Positions 49,785 to 60,322 of a stretch of 64,000 nucleotides of DNA are shown piece by piece. This DNA is from Ficedula albicollis. Taxonomy: Eukaryota; Chordata; Aves; Passeriformes; Muscicapidae. A program made the translations under genes and the position numbers. Every line of letters starts with the position of its first letter. Within the stretch, counting starts at the first letter, position 1. Location: assembly GCF_000247815.1 (NCBI RefSeq), contig NC_021678.1, positions 25,125,036 through 25,189,035 of the forward strand. Reading direction: 5' to 3'. A model generated the notes under the pieces. It was not told where the DNA came from and did not search any database. It saw only the letters and a program-made list of their open reading frames with translations.

Positions 49785-52211
49785 CTGTGAGGACTGTGAT
49801 GTGCAATGCTTTTTCTTGACTTGATGTGCTGGCTCATGTGCTATGCTGATATGGAGCTCTTTAAGCATGGATACATGAGACAGGCTCTCAGCTAATCTGC
49901 ACAGTGTCTGATACCTGCTGCTCCTTCTGTGCACAATATAAAATCTGCATTTGCTCTCCAGCTCTTTTAAGACAGTGCTGGTTTGATGGCTACAAATTAT
50001 TCATCTCTCTTCCTACCCTTCATACGGTCTGCTCAGTATGAAAACAGTTCTTGGCAGTGACAGTCTCTGCATCACATCCAGTATCACAGAGTCCCAGGTG
50101 TGGTGTGATCTTTAAGTGCATTTTCAGTACCTCTGTAAGGAGTTCTTGCCAGAGTACTAAACCAAATCCTGATGACGTGGGTGCATTTGTATTACAATGA
50201 AGTTCTCCCTCTTCTCTCTCAACTTGGTTTCCTATTTCCCAAACCCAGTGCTGATATCAGGTACGTGCATCTCCTCACATGGACAATGGCTCCTTCTCTA
50301 AACTGAACTATTCCTGTCTCAAAAGAATGGAGAATTTTGTGACTTACCCTAGGGCACTGCGGTGTAGCTGGCAGCGATAAAAAAAGCTACAGCAGGGAAT
50401 GAAGGAAGGTCTTTTCTAGATGATTTTAAGTTCAGGATGTACTCACAATTGAGCTTTTGTTTGCTGTTGTTCTTTTTAAATAACTAAAAATTCAGGGAGT
50501 GTACTGGGGGAAGGCACTCCGGTATGTTGGGTGCTCATCTGCCCCGGAGGATGTGGTGTGAACAGGGTGGACAGTTTCCTTCTCTGTGCAGAACAGAGCA
50601 AGGATTGTCTGACTATGAGAAAGGCAAAGCAGAGATCCTTCAGACCACGGCCTTGTTACTCTGTGCTTTTATGTTTGAAATCAGGAGATTCTTTAGCTCA
50701 GCAATTTGTGCTGTGCTGTAAGACAAAATGAATGAAAAGTGCAGTCTAGGGAAAAGACTGAGGCTTTCTTGAGTTTGCACTAAGCTTGCCCCCTTGATAT
50801 CTTTCTTTTTTTGTTGTTGTTTTTTTTTGGTTTTTTGTTGTTTTGGTTTTTTGGTTTTTTGTTGTTGTTGTTTTTGGGGTTTTTTTTCTGCAATTTGCCA
50901 TTTCTGTCAAAATATATAGGGAGGTCTGGGACTTTGTTTTCAGAACTTGGGAGAGACTGGGGTTTGAAGGAATACATACCATCACCCTTATTGTATATAT
51001 ACGTTATGTATAGTACAAAGCTGAATTTTTCACCTTTTGTCATCGTGTGTGGTTTGTTTCTTACCACTGTGACATTATTCTTCCACTTCAGAAAAGATGC
51101 ACAGCTTTAGAGCTTTGGTGGAGGAGGGAATGTGTTTTCCAGTGATGTTGCTGATACCAGCCTTTACTTGGGGGTGAAATCGTTAGTAGAAGTCATGGGC
51201 AGCTCGATCTCATTTGTCAGATTCCAAACTCCAGAGTGATGTCAATTAAAGGAGACGTGGAACTAGGTAACACCCCCAAATTATCTTGAGTGTGTGCCTG
51301 CATTCATCTGTGCAGTGAGCAATCTCTCTCCTCACACCTGAGGGTGACACTGCACTGCTGCTGTGCTGAGGTCCCACATCTCCACAAGCTGTCCACCTCT
51401 GCAGCATCTCTCTTCAGGTTTGTGCTCCTGGCTGGTAGCTCTGCCTCAGGCCTTCCTTGTACTCAGTTCAAACGAGACAAGAAAGGACAGTGGAATTATT
51501 CCAGCCTCTTCCTGACTGTGCAGGGATTTTTAAAGATGTACTCTTTTACTTTATTTCTTCTAGAAGACTCCACGCACGTTTTTCCTGTTTGCAGGGGTTT
51601 GGCTTTGCTAAGCCAGTTCCCTTGCTGATGGGCACACCTTTTCTTATTTAAGCACAAGGTGCAGGGTACATATTCTATTTGTTTCAGCACCATTGTAAAC
51701 CTCATTTCAGGAAGATGAGCTGTGGAGCTGGTGCTGGATGAAGAGTAAATGTGATGAATGGCATTTCCTACCCTCATGTTCAGGCAAGCATTCAGGCTTG
51801 TTTCATTTGCATGGAAGTAGAAGGGTATGAACAGCAACTTGAGTGCTGCTTTCTCTTCATTATTCACCTTGTTAAGTCCCTGTTTTGCTGTGTTTGCCTT
51901 TCCTGTAATCACATATGTTCCTCTTACCTCCACACACTTTGGATGCACCTTGATTGATTCAGCTCCTGGTGTAAATTTTGAGCAATTGCCTTGAGTTTAG
52001 TGGAGCTGCTATTTAGCTACAACTCCCTCACAGGTCATGGAGCTGGGGCAATATAAGCCAGAAGTGAATCAGGAACAGTGTTCAGGTAGCTCTTGACCTC
52101 TCAGGACAGATGCTGGTCCCACTGCTTTTCCTGTGTTATTGGCTTGGAGGTGCTCTGTTTTACCCCCCAGTAAAATACTCTGCTGCCTCTTGCCCAGGGC
52201 TGTTCCACTGC
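49785..52211. other. 2.4 kb without a supported gene
   Basis: Contains the T/G-rich tract at 50806. Frames up to 150 codons (minus 51496-51948) lack domain content. No TE or RNA recognised. Confidence 0.5.
50806..50888. repeat. T/G-rich low-complexity tract
   Basis: Runs of T (up to 9) with GTTGTTG, GGTTTTTTG and GTTGTTGTTG units and a closing GGGGTTTTTTTT. Simple repeat; frames of FLLFWFF or KNNNKK type over it are artefacts of composition. Confidence 0.9.
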
Positions 52212-52335
52212 CACAGGAGGGTAAAAGGAGGAAAGAGAGGCACACCCTGGAAAAACACTGCAGCTCTCCCCAGCACAGGAGGGTAAAAGGAGGAAAGAGA
52301 GGCACACCCTGGAAAAACACTGCAACCCTCCCCAG
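52212..52335. repeat. 62-bp tandem duplication
   Basis: Copies 52212-52273 and 52274-52335, both starting CACAGGAGGGTAAAAGG. They differ only near the right end (CAGCTCTCC/CAACCCTCC). Confidence 0.95.
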
Positions 52336-52659
52336 CGTTAAACTCTGAGGTTTTACCCATCTTTCTCATGTGACTTTTAAATTGTCCATAGCCAGTCACA
52401 TTAAAGGTGAGGCCATGCCCTGCACATTACACATCTGAGTTCAGAAGTGACAGATCTTTCTGGGGAGCTTCCAGCAACAAAAAACACAGAGCAACTAGAG
52501 GCCAATGGATGGTGGTTGTTTTATTGTTGGGCTGTGTAATGCTGTTATTGTGGCACAGGACAGGAGTATTTGATGTTGTGCTGGTCACTAATTCATGTGT
52601 GAAGCCTCAAGCATTGATCTGTGTGGATTAAATGCATGCTGGAGATGTTTTCTATGCTG

Positions 52660-52890
52660 TGCCACTTCAAATTCTCTCTCATGATTCAACACATTCAAAG
52701 CAAATAATTTTCTGTTTCCCATTTGCCAGTGAGTGCATGCCATTTAGTTTGTAATTGGAACACTGTATGCTGCATGTGCCTCTGCTAAATCATGAAAAGT
52801 GGTCCATTTTCTAAATTGCACAAGTATTTGTCACCTTTGTTTTAAAATTAGAGCCATAAATTTTATGGGGCATGTGAATATATGTATTAG
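52660..52890. promoter_or_regulatory. Candidate conserved non-coding element
   Basis: AT-rich but non-repetitive: CATGATTCAACACATTC, GCAAATAATTTTCTG, CCAGTGAGTGCATGCCATTTAG, GTAATTGGAACACTG, AAATCATGAAAAGTGG. It reads like a vertebrate enhancer and carries no long frame. Conservation is untested. Confidence 0.3.
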
Positions 52891-53209
52891 TTTTCCCACA
52901 GAGGTGAATAAGTCATACTGAGATCTGACATGGGCTTTATGATCCTGCTCAGGTTATGTTCTGTGAGGAATTTTGACTGTTGCTTCTATATTTAGAATTG
53001 AGATTTGAATTTTTTTTTTAAGGAAGCAAAAATATGGAAAACATAGGCATACCAAAAGGGCTGTGCTTCTACGTGTTTTTCATCAGCCAGGAGATGCAAT
53101 GAGCCATGGCAATTTGGCATGCTGGAGGTGCTTGACAGTCCATTGCATATTAAATATGGTACATTTAAAACTTTGATTTTACACAACTGCAGATCCATTT
53201 GATTAATGT

Positions 53210-53390
53210 GTTTTCTAGGGAGTTTTTAAATACTTGTATTGGCTGAGCAAAGTCCACTAATGCTTAATGAGGCATGACAGTGGCCTCAGCCTAGCTGTGA
53301 TGGGGAATGTCAGCTGACAGGGGAGACAGAAAGGGTTATGTTCCTAATCTTATGGAGGATGAAATGCAAATGAATTAATGGAACAGAATT
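53210..53390. promoter_or_regulatory. Candidate conserved non-coding element
   Basis: Includes AATACTTGTATTGGCTGAGC, CACTAATGCTTAATGAGGC, AATGTCAGCTGACAGGGG (TCAGCTGA is an E-box/Maf-half-site palindrome) and GAAATGCAAATGAATTAATGG (octamer ATGCAAAT next to a TAAT core). Several known motif types close together suggest a regulatory element. Confidence 0.3.
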
Positions 53391-53740
53391 CCTTCACACT
53401 TCTGGAAATACAGTATTTTTTTTCAGGTCAGCAAGCATTATGAAAACCTTACAATTTCTGCCTCTGAATAAATGTGCCCTTCAAAAAGTGAGAATGAAAT
53501 TTCTCTATTTTTTTTTCTTTACTGATACTACCATTTTTCCGTGAATATGTGGGATGTTCTTGGGGTTTTTTGGTGGAGAGGCTGAGGGAGGGAAATGGGG
53601 GCAGTTAGCAAACAACGTGACTAAACATGACAGGAGTTAATCAGAGCTCCTGTGCCAAGCCAGCATTAGTCAATAAAAGCACTGCTGCTCTTTCTGAGAG
53701 AATAAACATCTTTGTGCTCTTCAGCTGTCTCTGTATTTTT

Positions 53741-53758
53741 GGGGGGGCGGGGGGAGGG
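53741..53758 (+). other. G-rich tract with quadruplex potential
   Basis: G7, C, G6, A, G3: enough G triplets with short loops for an intramolecular G-quadruplex. It is isolated in AT-rich sequence and has no promoter context. Confidence 0.7.
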
Positions 53759-56126
53759 TGTGAGAAAAAGGGCTCAAAGAAATGGTACAGGATTCCTGTC
53801 TCTATTTTTTGTAATATACATGGCATTTGTAGAGCAAAGAAGATGGCAAAGTGCAGTGCAGCAAAAAGTGCTGATGCAGAGTTGGAGTGGGGTTATCTGA
53901 TACACATAAAAGAGCTTTTGGTAAAATTTTTTTCACAGTTGCTCAAAGAAGTTCAATTTAGGCCACTGCCAAGAACTGTTGAAAACCCTATTTTGGGCTA
54001 AGGTCTTTTTCCTGAGGTTAACTCAGCAGGAGCTTTGTGAATTTGTGATGCAGGATTGAAACCAGTGAGGAAACAGGAAATAAGAGGAAATTTGGAAATG
54101 CTCAGAGTAGTTACTAGGTGCAGTGTGGTCGGGAGAGTGGCTGTAGAGGGATGAACCTGTCTTTTCAGTGCACTGGTCTGAGGTGTGGGCTGCTTTGCAG
54201 GAGCAGTGTGAATGTTGGCTGGAATAAATATGAGGGCTGCAGACAGATTGACCCCAATCTTATTTAACTCCCATTCTCAAGAAGCGAGCACATGGGTGGT
54301 GGGATCTCATCCTCAAGTGGAATTGTTGGTCATTTTAAATATGACTCTGGGTTTCACTGGTCCTACCTCGATATTGTTATTTATCAGTAAGAAACCAACT
54401 TGACTGGAAATACAGATGCAAGATGCACTCTAACACTGACCGCCTTTGGATCAGGATTGTATCATGTGAAAGCCAGGTTTACTTTACACTTCACTAAAAT
54501 GTTGTCAGCATCTTGTTCTGCCCACACCAGCACATTTTCTAAGTTGCAGAGACAATTTCTGTCCTGTTCTATCTCTTCTTGTCATCAATGGCCAGATTTT
54601 CACAAGAGAGAGTCTCTCAGCAGGTCTTATTTTCACACAGACCTGTTTCCTGTTCATTGCTTAGGGTGTCACAGGGTGATTGTAATTTAAGGAGGCTTTA
54701 CAGGGGATTTAAGCAGATTTAGCATAGACAGGACCAGACAAAACAATGATTTGGCTTCCATTTTTGCAATTACACAATGTGAGAAGGATTTTATGAGCCA
54801 GGTGCCCAAGGAGTGGTGAAACCTACTCTCCTCTCTTATAAACCGAGAAGTTGCCTCAGAGCACAAAGGTCTCATTAGATCTGGAAATTCAATGCCTTGA
54901 TCTATCATAAGTGTTTTAAGGTTAATATGGAGGAGGATAGATTTCTTTTAGTATTTCACAATTTGATTTTAGCCTACATATTATTTCCCAATGGACGAAG
55001 AGTTGTTTACTTTGGGAATATCACAAGTGGTGGAATATTGAAAACTGAGCAATCATTTTTTGGTGCTTACACACAGACATCACCAAGATGCAAGGATACT
55101 TAGAAAATGCAATGTTCAGGTAGGGTGCCCAAGAGAAGTTGTTTGATAAAGCCTCAGTAACTAAAGGAAAGTGAATACATACCAGCAGTTACCATGAGTG
55201 CATAATGAAGGAGGCATCCTAAATTTTATCTTTGAAATGTACAGCACATGTATGATTCAGAGACACTAGAGTGTATAAATGATACCACCTTCGTTAACTT
55301 AAAAACTGTATCTTCTTGATTCAGCTCTGTGTTTCCAGTGCTAATTAAAAGCCTGTCCTTTGACTCCTGGGGAGTTTCTTTGAAGTGGTGCAGCTTAGAA
55401 CAGCTGTGGTTCTGAATTTCTTTCATTCTCATTTGCTTATATTGACAACAAGTATAAATCTGAAGGCAAAAAGTAAATTTGTTCTACCTTTAATAGGGCC
55501 ACTCATGCAAGGGCTCTGGGATTAGATTTTAAATTGGCACTTTTTAAACCTTTGATACAGTTACAGATCCAGTGAGCCATGTTCACCTTTCCTACATCTA
55601 GACCTAGCAGGAAATTAGTTTCCTCCTTTGTCAAAATATTTTCTAATAAACATTCAGCCTCTCTGCTAAAAGCAGTGCAAAACACTCAACAACTAATACA
55701 GTTTAGCTGAAAATATACAGCTTTATTTCCTCTTCTAGAGAAACAAAACAGACAAACAAAAAATAGCTAGGAAAAAGTAGACTAGATCTGGGAATGCTGC
55801 TTAAAAGACAATCTTGGGGAAGGAAAAGAAGAGGAAAGAAACACCAAATGAGCAGTTTCATGCACCTGATTGCCAGTTAAGACATACCTTCTCTTGGTAC
55901 ATCCTTCACCTTCCTCAGGTTCCCTTGCATTATTTCTTCCCTATAAAAAATGAAAAGAGTTAAAGTCGGGTGGCAGATATATCCCTGCTGTTGTGGCTGT
56001 GAGAGAACTGCTCTTCCCTGGTGACTTGTGGTGACAATCAAACAGGGAGGCCAGGGCAGGTGCCCTGAGCATTCTGCAAGGAAATGGAGAAATGCTCTGC
56101 TGGGTTTGTCAGGGGTTTGCATGTCT

Positions 56127-56233
56127 GAATGTGTTGTCTCTGGAAGACACAAGTGAACTTCTCCCTGTGAACAAGGGTGAGCGAATGTGTTGTCTCTGGA
56201 AGACACAAGTGAACTTCTCCCTGTGAACAAGGG
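56127..56233. repeat. 56-bp tandem duplication with 5-bp filler
   Basis: Copy 1 starts at 56127 and copy 2 at 56183 (GAATGTGTTGTCTCTGG). The identical part is 51 bp, ending GAACAAGGG; TGAGC separates the copies and is not part of copy 2. This looks like end-joining with a short filler. Confidence 0.95.
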
Positions 56234-56239
56234 GCTGGA

Positions 56240-58163
56240 GGGGGTTTTGTGTGGCAGGGAACTGTGTTGTCATGAAATGGATTGATTTTCACACTGTATC
56301 CTGGGTGTTTGAGTCTTCAGTGTCTCCAGGTTAGGACTGGAGCTTGTATTTAAACAGCAGTGCTCAGATATTTTAAAAAGATGTTTCCAGTATTAAACAC
56401 TTTGGCTAGTGAGAGCATTGTAACAATCTAGGCTTTAATATTGCTTCTCTTGGGAGATATTGGCAAGGAATTGCTGATGGTACTTTTGCTGAGTACACCT
56501 TTATAATCATTGCTATGCAAAACAGCACAAATGCTACTCCTGCAGGCACCTGTGTCCTTCAGTCTCAGCAAGAACAGATCAATGCACCATGCAAGATGAG
56601 GAGGGTTGTGGAAAGCCAATATGCAGGTCTGGGACAGAATAAGACTTCTGAGGCAGTGGAATTGGGAAAGGGAGCATACAAATAAGGAGAAACTCCCCTT
56701 AGAGGTGAAGTGCAGTCCCTGTCAAAAATAAGTTTCAGACCTCTGCCCAGAGCAGTGAGTGAAATTAATATTAGGTGCAGAAGACCTGACCAGAAGGCAG
56801 AACAGCATCAAGATTTCTGGGCTCTTTAGCTAGTTTTGCCATTGACACTATCATAGTTGCCCAGCTGAGCCTGTTCTAACTTTACATTCTTTAAATAATT
56901 TGAAAAAAATCAGTGTATAACCTGCATTCCCATTCAAGACTTATGCAGTTTGCAGAGCCCTCTGGGATCTGCTGGAAGAAGGGGACAAGAATGTCACCCA
57001 CATTCTGCTGGTTCCTCTTGTGGCAGGGTGTATTCAGAGCACATGGGGTTGCCAACTCGCTGGTTCATTGTGGAGGTGTTTGCTCAGCAGTGAATGAGGC
57101 AGAGGAACAGACAGAACTCTGCACTCCAGTACCCCCCTGAGTCTGCTCAGATGGCAATGTGCAATGCCTGCTCTTCAGGGATGTAAACTACACCATCTCC
57201 ATCCAGAAAAGCAGGCCTTTTAGAAAACTGGGCTTCTAGATACAAGGGAAATGGAGAAATGAAAAATTAAGTTAAGCCTTTTTACCCCCCTTCAAACAAA
57301 GAGTGATGTCTCCTTGCAATTGATGAGAAGCCTGAAAGATAATGCTGGGGACTTCTCTGTGGGTTCAACTGGAAAGGGGACAACCAGCAGCAGCCAGTAC
57401 ATCCCAGCAAAAAGGTTGCCAATAATCACTTCCCTGCATCCATCATGAGCAGTAGAAATTAGGGAAATAAGGAAGAAGCTAATAGTCAATAATCTTCCTT
57501 GCTTCTAATGAAGTCCTCTGGGCCATGTGATTTTGCTGGGCTCTCCTAATGCATCCAGGTTCCTTCTTGGTGCAGATCCCTATTGCTTTGGTGCGCAAAG
57601 ATAATTCCTAGGTTCAGTTTCATAGTGTGAGGACTGCAAAGAAATACAGTAAATAATCATATCCTCCAAAACCTCTTTTGAAAAAGGTAGAACAAAACTA
57701 TCTTTCTCTCCAGAATTTACCTACCACTGCTGATGTTAGAGAAAGAAGGAAAACCTAGAATAATAGGCCACACTGTCAGTGCCTACTCCATGCTTTATAG
57801 AAATCCGTGCCAAACTAAAATTATTTTTGGCCATAGTCTGGCAAATGAGCAAACACTTAATCTTGATGTCTGCTCACAGCTGTTTGACTTCGAGATGATT
57901 GAATCCAAATCTTCATTTAATTATGTCAGCTGCCTCCAGGGCTCCCTGACCTCGTGTATGTGATGTGGGAACAGGTGAAAATAGCTGCTGAGGGCTATGG
58001 CTGTAGATTCTCCCTTTAGTGAATTCAGTTTAGGTGCCTGTAAGAATTTATTTAGGATTCTCATGCACTGCTTCATTTTTAATGAGGATTGTGAACTTGG
58101 GTTAAGCAGCACTTTCAAATATTTTTATTTTGATGCTGAAAAACTGGAAAAATGAGGTGGTAA
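56240..58163. other. 1.9 kb without a supported gene
   Basis: Unique-looking sequence. Candidate conserved element at 57735-57965. No TE or RNA recognised. Confidence 0.5.
57735..57965. promoter_or_regulatory. Candidate conserved non-coding element
   Basis: Non-repetitive segment with retained CpGs (AAATCCGTGCC, CTTCGAGATG, CCTCGTGTATG) and AT-rich words (AAAATTATTTTTGGCC, CATTTAATTATGTCAGC). A plus-strand frame of 76 codons covers it but has no recognisable protein content. Confidence 0.3.
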
Positions 58164-58164
58164 T

Positions 58165-58638
58165 GTGTGCTTGCAACCCAGAAAGCCAACCTGCATAAAA
58201 AGGAACATGGCCAGCAGGTCGAGAGAGGTGATTCTGCCCATTTGTTTCTGCTCTCTGAGACCTGTCCTGGAGTATGGTGTCCAGCTCTGGAGCACTCAGC
58301 CCAGGAAAGGCATGGAGCTGTTGGAGCAAGTCCAGAGAATGGCCACAGAAGTGATCAGGGGGCTGGAGCACCTCTCCTGTGAGGAAAGGCTCAAACAGTT
58401 GGGTTTGCTCCAGCTCTGGAGCACTCAGCCCAGGAAAGGCATGGAGCTGTTGGAGCAAGTCCAGAGAATGGCCACAGAAGTGATCAGGGGGCTGGAGCAC
58501 CTCTCCTGTGAGGAAAGGCTCAAACAATTGGGTTTGCTCATCCTGGAGAAGGGAAGGCTCCAGGAAGACCTCATTGCAGCCTCTCAGTATATAAAGGGGA
58601 TTTATAGCACAGGAGAGACTCCTCACCAAGACCTGTAA
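58165..58638 (+). pseudogene. CR1 ORF2 C-terminal fragment with in-frame duplication
   Basis: An open frame of 157 codons whose product corresponds to the last part of CR1 ORF2 downstream of the reverse-transcriptase catalytic core: SRSREVILPI, then LRPVLEYGVQLWSTQ, then MELLEQVQRMATEVIRGLEH, LSCEERLKQLGLL, and ILEKGRLQEDLIAASQYIKG. The block from QLWSTQPRKG to LKQLGLL occurs twice because of a 129-bp (43-codon) tandem duplication, so the frame survives it. The first methionine is not the native start; catalytic residues and the endonuclease domain are absent. The family normally continues past the stop at 58636-58638 (GNG/KL...HF...W..LP region), and such sequence does follow in other frames. 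Not functional. Confidence 0.85.
58282..58539 (+). repeat. 129-bp tandem duplication inside CR1
   Basis: Copies 58282-58410 and 58411-58539, each starting CAGCTCTGGAGCACTCAGCC and ending TTGGGTTTGCTC. They differ by one base (CAAACAGTTG/CAAACAATTG). The duplication is within CR1 ORF2, where other CR1 copies have a single copy of this block. Confidence 0.97.
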
Positions 58639-58909
58639 TGACAGCACAAAGGGCATAGGTTTCAAACTGAAAGAGGATATTTTACACTGAGCATAAAGAA
58701 TGATTTTTTTATGATGAAAGTGGTGAGACACTGGCAAGGTTCCCCAGGGGAGCTGTGGATGCCGTGGAATTGGAAGTGTTCCAGGGCAGGTTGGATGGAA
58801 CTCTGAGCAGCCTGGTCTAAGGAAAATGTCCCTGCCCATGGTGGCAGGTTGGAACCAGAGGACCTTCAAAGGTCTCTTCCCATCCAAACCATTTTGTGAT
58901 TCTATGGAA

Positions 58910-60320
58910 TATTCCTGTGAAGGGCAATGGGAAAGGGACACAAAATAAAGGGGATGAAATCTGTTGTAGAAAGGACTATAAAGGGTAAATGAGCATTACT
59001 TTCAAGAGCTTTGCCTTGGTGGCTGCATAAATAAAAAAATCCTCTGAAGAGAAGGAAGTCCTGCTCCCTGTTCCCCAGGAGATGTCTTTTGCTGCACCCA
59101 TGGACTTCCAGCTTAGGCAGAATAGGAGGAGGCTAAAGAAGAGAAACTCCAGTCTTTTTTTTTGTGAGGTCTAGAAGGAAGTAGACCAGCAAGAGCAAAC
59201 ATAAAAGGCAGCTGAGGGTTCAGCCAGTACTAAGAACAGTGTTACATTACAGGTGTGTGTGTGCAGGCACATCTGCAACTCCAAAATATGGTGAGCAAAG
59301 ATTCCATCCCTCTGGTCTCAGCTCAGCCAACACTGCCACAGACTTTTCTTTTTCTGGTATACGGGGAGCACATATCCGTTGTTTTGCTACCTAAAAAAGG
59401 AGACTTCTATTCTGGCAGGTGTGAAAAATCTAAGTCCAAGAGCTAAAGGAACCCTGAATTGAGAATTAGAGGTATTAAATCACTTCAGCTGCTGCAGGAA
59501 GACATGTAACCTCAGTGTGAATGGGGTTGCTTGAGCTCCCTCCTGTGTCTACTTGTGTGATAAAGGTGGGCCTCGATGAGAGACCTAAGCAGGAAAAACT
59601 CCTTAGTTGCCAGCTTAAAGTACTTCTGAATGTCTGTGCTGGTAATGCAGTGATGAAGATAATATAGAGGAAAGTCTAGCAGGAAGAATAAGAAATATTC
59701 TGTTCCATCTGGTAGTGGAAAAGTTAATTGCAACATAAAAATGCTACTCTGGTAGCAGTGAGAAATGCACTTGTGTCAAGCTGAACCTGCTACTTTTAAA
59801 ATTTACAAAATAATTCAGGGTTTCATTTAATAAAATACCTTGTTTAAAAATTCTTTCAAGAAAAATTTAAACGTTTAAAGAGAATATTACTTCTATTAAG
59901 GTATTTGGGATTTTTTTTTTGGTCGCTCCTTTCTCTGATTTTCACTGAGACCAGAAATCTCAGTATTTCAGGTCACTGGTCTTTGAAGATGATATTTTAA
60001 CCCCACTTTGTCCCTTTTTCTCTTCAGTATGTTGTAGAATACTGGAATGAATGACTTCCAACTGATTTTTCTGTTTCTGTGTTACTTTCATTGTTTCTTT
60101 TGCCACATTGTCAAGCTTCCAGGGCTGAAAAAGTATTGAAGAGGTGCACTGTGAGGAAAGGGAAAACACAGACACTCTACAACGGAAAAAGAACAAAGCA
60201 ACCTAAAATCTTTAGTTTCTCTGGGTTAAACGTAGAAAATGTAGAAGGGAGGAAAGAGGAGAAGATCCTTTCCTTCCCTCAAAATAAGAAAACTGAACTT
60301 GAGATGCTCTGTGGCCAAAT
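58910..60320. other. 1.4 kb without a supported gene
   Basis: Unique-looking, AT-rich from 59790 to 59930. A plus-strand frame (60079-60576) runs into the duplication that follows but has no recognisable content. Confidence 0.5.
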
Positions 60321-60322
60321 AA

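Larger units (their letters stand above)
52340..56126. other. 3.8 kb without a supported gene
   Basis: Contains candidate conserved elements at 52660-52890 and 53210-53390 and a G-rich tract at 53741. Frames up to 124 codons (plus 53627-54001) lack recognisable content. No TE seen. Confidence 0.5.
58164..58908 (+). mobile_element. CR1 LINE 3' part with complete 3' end
   Basis: Starts in the ORF2 C-terminal region (GAAAGCCAACCTGCAT..., GGCCAGCAGGTCGAGAGAGG) and runs through GACCTGTCCTGGAGTATGG, TGGAGCACCTCTCCTGTGAGG, GGAGAAGGGAAGGCTCC, the ACTGGCAAGGTTCCCC and TGTTCCAGGGCAGGTTGGATGG regions, to CATCCAAACCATTTTGTGATTCTATGG, the canonical avian CR1 end. 5'-truncated as usual. A 129-bp segment of ORF2 is present twice in tandem. 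Of the CR1 copies in the window this is the best preserved. Confidence 0.95.

Noticed and set aside
51496..51948. 150-codon minus-strand frame
   Set aside because: No recognisable motif, overlapped by plus-strand frames, no splice or promoter context.
58102..58941. Longest frame of the window, 279 codons on the minus strand
   Set aside because: It is antisense to the CR1 element, and its repeated blocks are the antisense of the 129-bp duplication.
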